From Elusimicrobiota bacterium (lineage in GTDB: Bacteria > Elusimicrobiota > Elusimicrobia > UBA1565 > UBA9628), in contig JAQUMZ010000196.1 of assembly GCA_028717865.1 (NCBI GenBank), positions 1 to 5,506 on the forward strand: a stretch of DNA of 5,506 bases, read 5' to 3'. This document shows positions 1 to 5,506 of this stretch, piece after piece. Each line of letters starts with the position of its first letter. The stretch's first letter is position 1. The notes below the pieces were generated by a model. It searched no databases. It saw only the letters and a list, made by a program, of their open reading frames with translations, and was not told the DNA's origin. A program made the position numbers and the translations under genes.

Positions 1-693
1 GCCGGCGCGCAGCATGGGCAGGACCGCGTAGGAGGCGTCGAGGTTCGCGTGGAAGAGCGGCCCGGCCCGCCTTTTCGTGGCCGCGTTCTCCGTGTTCCAA
101 GCGTAGTGCAGGCGGCCGCTGGCCTCCAGCCGGCGCGACGGCGAGAGGGTGAAGGCGTAGTAGCCCTCCAGGGTGGTGAAGTTCTGGCCGGGATTGACCG
201 TGAAGCGTTCGTCGTACTTCCCCCAGGGCGCGAAGACGTCGGCCTCGAGGCGGTGCTGCAGCGGGACGCCGAAGAGCCGCCGGTCGTTCCATTGCAAGGC
301 CAGGCCGAAGGTCGGATCGCCCAGGCCCGCGGTGTTGGCGGACAGGGGGGCCGGGCCCAGCGCGCCCTGGACCGACGGCGCCGCCAGCGGCACGATGACG
401 TTGAGTCCTAGGTAGGCCCCCGCCAGCTTGAGCGGCGAGAGGTAGAAAAGCTGGTTGAGGTTGCTCAGCGCGGACATCCGCGCGCCGCCCGGGATGGCGC
501 GGCCGTCCTGGTCCAGCGCGCGATCGGCGCTGACCAACTGGACGTACGTCATCCAGAGCAGGCCCGGGGGAGCCCCGCCCCCGTCGAACACGGTGGTCGA
601 TCCCAGGTTGAGCGGCCGTTGGCCGAAGGCTCCGGCCGTCGCGGGCAGCAAGCCCAGGCAGAGGGCCAGCCGGACCCGCGAGGCGCCCTTCAT
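1..693 (-). CDS. Outer-membrane protein of the phenol-degradation MetA / SphA family, 3'-truncated
   Basis: I translated this frame by hand: 231 codons from ATG at 693 to the window edge with no stop, so the C-terminus is missing. Residues 1-22 form a signal peptide (basic start, LALCLGLLPATAGA, cleavage after AGA). The mature part has features typical of the family: LLWMTYVQLVSADRALD (46-62), YLGLNVIVPLAAP (94-106), GLGDPTFGLALQW (124-136), FAPWGKYDERF and NPGQNF (in 150-170), then SPSRRLEASGRLHYAWNTEN. Alternating hydrophobic and polar residues fit beta strands. Members are predicted outer-membrane barrels linked to uptake or handling of hydrophobic compounds, mostly by gene context; function here is unproven. 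Full-length members are around 300 residues, so roughly a quarter is missing. The ATG overlaps the radical SAM stop as ATGA, and a weak GGGAG lies 11 nt upstream (705-709). Codon use is strongly GC-rich. The plus-strand open frames across this region are shadows. Confidence 0.8.
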   Translation of the reverse strand, partial: MKGASRVRLALCLGLLPATAGAFGQRPLNLGSTTVFDGGGAPPGLLWMTYVQLVSADRALDQDGRAIPGGARMSALSNLNQLFYLSPLKLAGAYLGLNVIVPLAAPSVQGALGPAPLSANTAGLGDPTFGLALQWNDRRLFGVPLQHRLEADVFAPWGKYDERFTVNPGQNFTTLEGYYAFTLSPSRRLEASGRLHYAWNTENAATKRRAGPLFHANLDASYAVLPMLRAG

Positions 694-2078
694 GACACGC
701 TGAGCTCCCGCAGCACGCGCCAGCAGGGGCCGCGAAAGCCCCGGCGGTAGAGCTTCACGATCTCGGCGTTGGTGCTGGGAGATTTTGCGTTGGCGTCGCT
801 GTAGACGAAATCGCGTGAGAGCGCGTACGCGCGGATTCTGTCCGAGAAGTCGGGCGGAAGTTCCTCGGAAAGATAGTAATGCGGCTCAAGAAGGCGCATC
901 GACGCGTCGAGCTTGCCCTCGGAGATGAGCCGCTGGTGCAGCGGAGTGCCGCGATATATCCGGATGCCTTGCGTCAAAAACGCCGCCGTGGGACGCCAAT
1001 CGTCTATCGCGCGAAGGGATTCCTCGGCCGTGTTCATGGTCTCTCCCGGCGCGCCGAAAAGGATGTTGAAGGAGAACTCCAAGCCCTGCTTGCGGCAGGC
1101 CGCGGCTGCGCGTTCGATGTCCGGGGGTCCGAAGTCCTTACCCAGGGCTTGGAGCATGCGCGCGGAGCAGCTGTCGATTCCCAGAGGGACGCCGTCGTTG
1201 CCTGCCGCGGCCAGGCACTCCGCCATCTCGTCGTCGAGTCCGCGCGGGGACATATAGGCGTGCCATTTGACCGGCAAGGCGCGGGCGATGATCTGCCGGC
1301 ATACCGCCAGGGCGTGCTCCCGGGGGACGTTGAAAACGCTGTCGCTGAAATGGAAATAGGTGAAGCCTCTGTCGACGAAAGCCTCCATCTCGTCGACGAT
1401 CCGGCGGGGCGAAAGCAGCCTGTAGGATCTGCCTTCAATGAGGGGATAGGTGCAGTAAGCGCAGCCGAGCGCGCAGCCGCGTTTTGTCTGGAGGCTGGCC
1501 ATGCCGCCCGATTCGTAATAGTGGCGGTAATTCACGGCCTCTAAATCCTGGAAAGGCAGCTCTTCCAGCCAGCGCTCATCAGAATTTCGCGGGGGATTGA
1601 GGTGCCAGCGTCCTTGCGTATCCCGATAGACCAGACTGGCCACGGGCGATACGTCCTGATTGCCGGAGAGCCGAACCGCCAACTCATGGAGAGCCCTCTC
1701 CCCTTCTCCGACTACCCCGTAGTCGGCTCCGGAAAGCTCCATGATGTCGAACGGAGCCAGTGAGAATCCCGCTCCCCCGAGGACTAGGGGTGTCCGTGGG
1801 CAGCGCAGCCGCAGCGACTTGATGATCTCAAGGGTCCCCGGCAGGAAATAGTGATCAAGTTTCATCTGGGTCGAGTCGATGTTCCGGATGGAGACGCCGA
1901 TAAGATCCGGACGTCCTTGCGCGAGGCGGTCTAGTACCGCTGGGATGTCGGTTTCCAGGCAGAGATCGAAGATCTCCACTGTGATGGACTTGGCCTTCAG
2001 GTGCGCGGCCAGATAGAGGAGGCCGATGGGACTTAGCGGCGGCTGGATGGTGTTAGCGTTGACCAAGGCGATCTTCAT
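690..2078 (-). CDS. Cobalamin (B12)-binding-domain radical SAM protein
   Basis: This is a 462-residue cytoplasmic enzyme. Residues 1-140 form a Rossmann-like B12-binding domain: a MKIALVNAN beta strand, PPLSPIGLLYLAA at 13-25, DLIGVSIRN at 58-66, LVLGGAGFS at 98-106 and VVGEGE at 122-127. The DxHxxG motif for lower-ligand histidine binding is absent, as in many members of this class. The radical SAM core starts at about 195 and has C202-x3-C206-x2-C209 (RGCALGCAYC) to hold the [4Fe-4S] cluster. Other core elements are YFHFSDSVFN (241-250) and FNILFGAPGET (337-347). The family covers methyltransferases and other radical reactions on unactivated carbon or phosphorus; the substrate cannot be read from the sequence. 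No extra C-terminal domain is recognised. It starts with ATG inside an ATGA overlap with the solute-binding protein gene, has a good Shine-Dalgarno sequence, and ends in an ATGA overlap with the next gene. Its codon use is less GC-biased than that of the flanking genes. Confidence 0.93.
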   Translation of the reverse strand: MKIALVNANTIQPPLSPIGLLYLAAHLKAKSITVEIFDLCLETDIPAVLDRLAQGRPDLIGVSIRNIDSTQMKLDHYFLPGTLEIIKSLRLRCPRTPLVLGGAGFSLAPFDIMELSGADYGVVGEGERALHELAVRLSGNQDVSPVASLVYRDTQGRWHLNPPRNSDERWLEELPFQDLEAVNYRHYYESGGMASLQTKRGCALGCAYCTYPLIEGRSYRLLSPRRIVDEMEAFVDRGFTYFHFSDSVFNVPREHALAVCRQIIARALPVKWHAYMSPRGLDDEMAECLAAAGNDGVPLGIDSCSARMLQALGKDFGPPDIERAAAACRKQGLEFSFNILFGAPGETMNTAEESLRAIDDWRPTAAFLTQGIRIYRGTPLHQRLISEGKLDASMRLLEPHYYLSEELPPDFSDRIRAYALSRDFVYSDANAKSPSTNAEIVKLYRRGFRGPCWRVLRELSVS

Positions 2079-3582
2079 CGGGCATTCTCCCCAGGATGGC
2101 CGCCGAAGCGGACCCTGTTCAAGTAGAGGCGTCCGGTGCTGCTGGGAGTGAAATCGATTCGTCGGGACATGCCGCAGGTCCGGACCTGCTGGTAGGTGAA
2201 CAAGCTGAGGGCCTGATCGTGGACATAGCGGTCCAGTTCTCGCGCCATGCGTTCATGCCGATTGGGATCGAGTTCCGACATCACGGCTTCGAGCCGCCGG
2301 TCATATTCCGCGTCCTTCATGAGCGAGAATGGCGACTTCGAGTAGAGCATGATGTTCTGTAGAAAGCAACTATGCCCCATCGCGTCGGGCAGGCCAGCGA
2401 TGCCCATGTCAATATCCCGATTCGACATATCCTTGAGGACTTCCGCGTCGGTGGTGACTTGGTTGATCTCGAGCTGGATGCCGACCCTGCGCAACTGCGT
2501 GGCGATGATTCGCGCCGCGCGCAAGCCCTGCGACTTGGTGATCGTGCGCAGGCGCAAGGGCAGGACGATGCCGGCTTGTTGGAGAAGCTTTTGGGCCCGT
2601 ATTGGGTCGTAGGAGTATGGTTTGAGCGCGGGATTGTGGCCCACCTCTCCGGGCATGGAGAGGCTGGCTATTTCCCGGCCGTTGCCTAGAAGATCGTAGC
2701 GGATCAATTCCGCCTTGTTGATGGCGTGATTCATGGCCTGCCTGACGCGAAGGTCGTCAAGAGGGGGGCGGGTGGTGTTGAAATTCGCCGAAACGGTGTA
2801 GAAGGTCGCCTTCTTGAGGACCTTGGTTCGCGGATTGACGGTCACTTTGAGCGTCGCGGTTCCCGGCAGTTCGGTCATGACGTCCAGCTTTCCGTCGAGG
2901 AGCGACTGCAGCTGCTTTTTGACCGGCATGAATCGGAATACAAGGCGGGTGGGCATCGAGGGATGCGACAGCCAATGGCTTGCGTTTGCCTCCAGGTAGA
3001 TGCCGTCCTCCTCCTGCCAGGAGACGAACCTGAAGGGGCCGGTTCCGACGGGATGGGTTCCGAAACCTGGCTGCAGCGCGGCCCGGGGAGGCAGGATGAA
3101 AACAGACCAGGCCAAACGTCTCAGCAGGAGACTGTCAGGAACCCGGGTCACGATGTCTACCGTGCTGGCGTCCACCGCCGTCACATGAGAGATGGACTGG
3201 AGGAAGCCAGCGCCGGGGAACTTTGCGGCCGGGTCGAGCAGGCGCGCGAACGTGAAGACTACCGCCGCGGAATCAAAGAGTTCGCCGTTATGGAAACGCA
3301 CATTTTGGCGCAGATGGAATCGCATTGTGAGGGGGTCGAGGCGTTCCCAGGAAACGGCCAGAGCGGGTACGATGTGGGCTTCTGGGTCGAACTCTACCAG
3401 GCCGTCGAAGATTTGCTGCATGATGTTGTGACCCTTGTCCGAAAAAACCTTGAGGGGGTCGAGCGATGGGGGGGCGTCACGTCGTCGCAAATGGACAGCA
3501 GGCGGGCGTCTTCGCCGGCCTGGAGGAAGCTCCCCAAAAAAAGCAATCCCGGGAGAGTGACGAGTCTCGCCCAGGCCTGCAT
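2075..3582 (-). CDS. ABC transporter solute-binding protein, family 5 (peptide/nickel type), with a one-base frame break
   Basis: This is a periplasmic substrate-binding protein of the DppA/OppA/NikA superfamily. The start at 3582 gives a signal peptide (positive start, hydrophobic LPGLLFLGSFL, possible cleavage after LQA at 20-22) and then SICDDV, as expected at the N-terminus of the mature protein. After Thr36-Pro-Pro the body continues in another frame with PSLDPLKVFSDKG. One extra C in the C7 run at 3468-3474 joins them into 502 residues, a normal family length. In that corrected numbering GTGPFRF lies at 180-186 and VRQAMNHAINKAELI at 280-294, both typical of the family. Without the repair, the body could only start at a TTG at 3490 and would lack an export signal. 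There is no lipobox cysteine. No permease or ATPase genes are in the window, so the transport partner, if any, is elsewhere. The gene overlaps the next by ATGA. Ligand unknown; peptides, metals and other small molecules are all possible. Confidence 0.85.
2087..2092 (-). promoter_or_regulatory. Ribosome binding site of the radical SAM gene
   Basis: GGGGAG lies 8 nt before the ATG at 2078, inside the last codons of the solute-binding protein gene. It supports this start and shows that the radical SAM gene can recruit ribosomes itself as well as by ATGA coupling. It is the clearest Shine-Dalgarno sequence at any of the visible gene junctions. Confidence 0.65.
3468..3474 (-). other. Homopolymer C7 (minus strand) where the solute-binding protein changes frame
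   Basis: On the plus strand this is seven consecutive G. Read on the minus strand, the signal-peptide frame enters as V-T-P-P and would continue as H-R-S-T into a non-homologous frame that stops near 3394. The family-like body (S-L-D-P-L-K) uses a frame that needs eight C residues here. The corrected span 3582-2075 plus one base is 1509 nt, exactly 503 codons including the stop. A T7 run followed by G4 lies about 65 nt upstream in the signal-peptide region, but the frame is coherent across it, so the break maps to the C run. Confidence 0.85.
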
Positions 3583-3586
3583 AGGG

Positions 3587-4060
3587 CTAGGGAACCTGTA
3601 ATGCCATGCGGGTCAATCCGAGCGCGAATACCATGAAGTAGATGCCCGTCTTGAGCACCACGTTGGCGAAAAGCCCATAATGGCTGAGCCGCCCCCAAAA
3701 GCCGCCCGGCCAGACTTTGGCGTACAAGAAGGCTTGGATAAAGGCCCGTTGCGCCCAGACCAGGCTGAGATATCCGCACAAGGCGGTACCAAGCCTGCTG
3801 CCGTCGGCCACTTGCTTTGGGGCGATGACGACGACGACCCCGGCTCCCAGGGTGGTGAGCATGATTCCCAGCCCGATCATCTTCATGATGCGGCGGTTGA
3901 TGACGCTCAATTGCCCCAGGTCTTCCTTCCAGTGGAGCATGGCTGGAGCGAAGACCAAGGCTGGGAGCTGCAAAAAATGAAGCCAGCCTGCGAGGAAAAC
4001 CAGGTTTTCGAGGGCTAACGCTTCGGACCAGAAGCATCGCCACATCGCTAAATCCAGCAT
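3587..4060 (-). CDS. Small integral membrane protein, uncharacterised family, four predicted TM segments
   Basis: This is a 157-residue protein with four hydrophobic stretches at about residues 18-41, 60-80, 88-113 and 128-150, so it probably sits in the inner membrane. Between the first two segments is a polar stretch, HWKEDLGQLSVINRR (43-57). From memory, this resembles small conserved hypothetical membrane proteins of other bacteria that carry a W-x-E-D-L...N-R pattern at the same place; I know no function for them. There is no cleavable signal peptide and no recognised catalytic motif. The ATG chosen at 4060 lies one base after the stop of the ThDP enzyme, which suggests translational coupling, and no Shine-Dalgarno sequence is visible. 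A second ATG at 4045 (Met6) is a possible alternative start. The stop is 4 nt before the next gene. The gene is real because it fills the space exactly between two well-supported genes on the same strand and has a convincing membrane-protein composition. Confidence 0.75.
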   Translation of the reverse strand: MLDLAMWRCFWSEALALENLVFLAGWLHFLQLPALVFAPAMLHWKEDLGQLSVINRRIMKMIGLGIMLTTLGAGVVVVIAPKQVADGSRLGTALCGYLSLVWAQRAFIQAFLYAKVWPGGFWGRLSHYGLFANVVLKTGIYFMVFALGLTRMALQVP

Positions 4061-4061
4061 G

Positions 4062-5506
4062 CTACGCGGTGACCAGGCTTTTGGGACACGGGGCGGCCGA
4101 TTTGCCCAAGAAACGGTCGAGCGTTGCGAACCGCCCGGCCGTGGGCGGGGCGGCCTCCAGGTCCACCCGCGCCTCGATGACGGCCGGCCGGTCCGAGCGC
4201 AGAGCCGCGTCCAATGCGGCGGCCAATTGTCCGGGGGCGTCCACCGAGAAGGAAAGAGCCCCCAGGGACTCCGCCATGGCGGCGACCTGGATGGGCCGGG
4301 AGAAGCGCGAGGAGACGAACTTGCCCCCGAACTGGGCGCGCTCGCCGTGATAGACCATGCCGTAGCCGCCGTTGTTGAGCACGAGCCAGATCACGGGGAT
4401 CTTGTGCTCGACCGCGGCATGGACCTCCAGGCCGTTCATGGCGAAGGCCCCGTCGCCCACCAGCGAGATCACGGGGCGCTGCGGGGCCGCCAGCTTGCCT
4501 CCGATGGCCGCCGCCACCGCGTGTCCCATGGAGGCGAAGCCGAGGTTGGCGAAGAACGACCTGGGGCGGTCCAGCGTCAAATAATGGATCGCCCAGGCCA
4601 TGGGGCTGCCGATGTCCACGAAGAGCAGCGCGTCCTCGGGCATGGCCTCCTGGAGCTCCCGCATCAGCCTCTGGGGCTTGAGCGGCGTGGAAAGATCATC
4701 GAGAAGCTCCGCGTCGCGCACGCGCGGATGCCGGGACTTGAACTCAGCCAGCTCGGCCCGGCGCGGCAGGGCGGGGACGTCGAAGCGCGCCTGGCGCATC
4801 TCCTCGTCTAGCTGCAGGCAGAGTTCGCGCAATACGGACCGGGCGTCGCCCGCCAGGCCGATCTCGGTGGGATAGTTCCTGCCGATCTGGTCGGGGTCGA
4901 TGTCGATCTGGATCAGGGTCCGCGAGGGGCGCAGGCGCGCGTCCCAGGCGTTGGTCACCTGCTCGCCCAGGCCGCTGCCCGCGACGAGCAGAACGTCGAT
5001 TTCGCCCGAGGTGAAGTAGGTTTCCGCCTGCGGCGAGCCGGCGAATCCCATCACCCCCAGGGAGAGTTCGTGGCTTTCCGGGAAGCAGCCCTTGGCTTTG
5101 GGCGAGGTGGCCACCGGCGCGCCGAGCTTTTCGGCCAGCAGCTTGAGCTCATTGCAGGCGCCCGAGTTCGCGACGCCGTGCCCGGCCAGGATGGCGGGCC
5201 GCCGGGCCTCCAGCAGGGCGCCGACGGCGCGGCGCACGGCTTCGGGGTCGTGGCACTTGGCGTTGGAGCGGTAGAGGGCGGGCGGGACCGGGCGTTCCTC
5301 GCCGGGCCGGCAGGCCAGGTCGGCGGGGATGTTGAGGTGGACCGGTCCGGTCTTGCCGCTCAAGGCGCAGCGCAGAACGTCGCGGATGATCTCGCCGCAG
5401 GACGCGGGGTTGACCAGCATGGCGCTGCGCTTGGCCACGCGCCGGTAGAGTTCCACGATGTCGATGCCGTAGCCGCTGGATTCCTGGGCCGCGCCCTTGC
5501 CGAAGG
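4062..5506 (-). CDS. ThDP-dependent enzyme, acetolactate synthase (IlvB)-like, 5'-truncated
   Basis: This is the C-terminal 480 residues of a thiamine-diphosphate enzyme; the reading frame is open to the window edge, so the GTG at 5456 is an internal codon and not the start. The visible part begins inside the N-terminal pyrimidine-binding (PYR) domain with a Q-E pair followed by the family pattern ending in GPVHLNIPADL (about residues 53-63). The middle domain follows (about 75-225), with IDIDPDQIGR near 200-209. The C-terminal domain carries the ThDP/Mg2+ motif, GDG at about 350-352 and NN 24 residues later, followed by GGYGM. The catalytic Glu of the PYR domain should lie upstream and cannot be checked. 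Family members join or cleave 2-keto acids and aldehydes in the cytoplasm; the substrate here is not evident. I do not call it IlvB, because no small-subunit gene (ilvN) or other branched-chain amino acid gene follows. It ends with TAG one base before the next gene. Its codons are strongly GC-ending. Confidence 0.9.
   Translation of the reverse strand, partial: FGKGAAQESSGYGIDIVELYRRVAKRSAMLVNPASCGEIIRDVLRCALSGKTGPVHLNIPADLACRPGEERPVPPALYRSNAKCHDPEAVRRAVGALLEARRPAILAGHGVANSGACNELKLLAEKLGAPVATSPKAKGCFPESHELSLGVMGFAGSPQAETYFTSGEIDVLLVAGSGLGEQVTNAWDARLRPSRTLIQIDIDPDQIGRNYPTEIGLAGDARSVLRELCLQLDEEMRQARFDVPALPRRAELAEFKSRHPRVRDAELLDDLSTPLKPQRLMRELQEAMPEDALLFVDIGSPMAWAIHYLTLDRPRSFFANLGFASMGHAVAAAIGGKLAAPQRPVISLVGDGAFAMNGLEVHAAVEHKIPVIWLVLNNGGYGMVYHGERAQFGGKFVSSRFSRPIQVAAMAESLGALSFSVDAPGQLAAALDAALRSDRPAVIEARVDLEAAPPTAGRFATLDRFLGKSAAPCPKSLVTA

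Noticed and set aside
341..360. GC-rich self-complementary stretch as a possible terminator hairpin
   Set aside because: It lies inside the outer-membrane protein gene and has no following T run on the coding strand.
49..703. Plus-strand open frames at the left end
   Set aside because: They lie opposite the outer-membrane protein frame, which is open for all 231 codons, has a signal peptide and family motifs, and is joined by ATGA to the gene before it.
879..1544. 221-codon plus-strand open frame opposite the radical SAM gene
   Set aside because: Shadow of the radical SAM frame; no motifs and no plausible start context.
2075..3490. Start of the binding protein at the TTG at 3490
   Set aside because: This start would give no signal peptide and an arginine-rich N-terminus, and would leave a perfect signal peptide plus SICDDV directly upstream unused in the other frame.
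2726..3601. 291-codon plus-strand open frame opposite the solute-binding protein
   Set aside because: It is antisense to a gene with clear family motifs, its product has low complexity typical of GC-rich shadow frames, and no domain is recognisable.
3477..4043. 188-codon minus-strand open frame overlapping the membrane protein and the start of the binding protein
   Set aside because: It is out of frame with both supported genes, and its Arg/His/Pro-rich product looks non-coding.
4059..4811. 250-codon plus-strand open frame opposite the ThDP enzyme
   Set aside because: The product is rich in Gly, Arg, His and Gln with no motif, and the opposite strand carries the GDG...NN enzyme.

Overview
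The window is a stretch of GC-rich bacterial DNA coding wholly on the minus strand. Five consecutive genes run from right to left with almost no space between them. The predicted outer-membrane beta-barrel and the exported solute-binding protein point to a Gram-negative (diderm) bacterium. The sequence alone does not place it in a phylum. There are no RNA genes, insertion sequences, CRISPR arrays or factor-independent terminators that I can support, and no gene-free stretch longer than a few bases. Promoter and terminator must lie outside the window.

Layout in order of transcription: (1) 5506-4062, the 5'-truncated end of a thiamine-diphosphate (ThDP) enzyme of the acetolactate synthase (IlvB-like) superfamily; (2) 4060-3587, a small uncharacterised protein with four predicted membrane segments; (3) 3582-2075, an exported family-5 (peptide/nickel type) ABC solute-binding protein whose signal-peptide part and mature part lie in two different frames that meet at a run of seven C residues; (4) 2078-690, a cobalamin-binding-domain radical SAM enzyme; (5) 693-1, the 3'-truncated beginning of an outer-membrane protein of the phenol-degradation MetA / SphA type. 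Junctions are 1 nt, 4 nt, an ATGA overlap and a second ATGA overlap, so this looks like one operon with translational coupling.

How the genes work together is not established. The set combines a carboligase-like enzyme, a B12/radical SAM enzyme, a small inner-membrane protein, a periplasmic binding protein with no ABC permease or ATPase beside it, and an outer-membrane barrel. My inference is a pathway that makes or modifies a small, perhaps hydrophobic, molecule and handles it across the envelope. The two flanking genes (1 and 5) look markedly richer in GC than the three middle genes, so the middle block may have a different history. The most concrete oddity is the single-base frame break in gene 3, at a homopolymer, which could be a sequence error, a real mutation or a slippage site.
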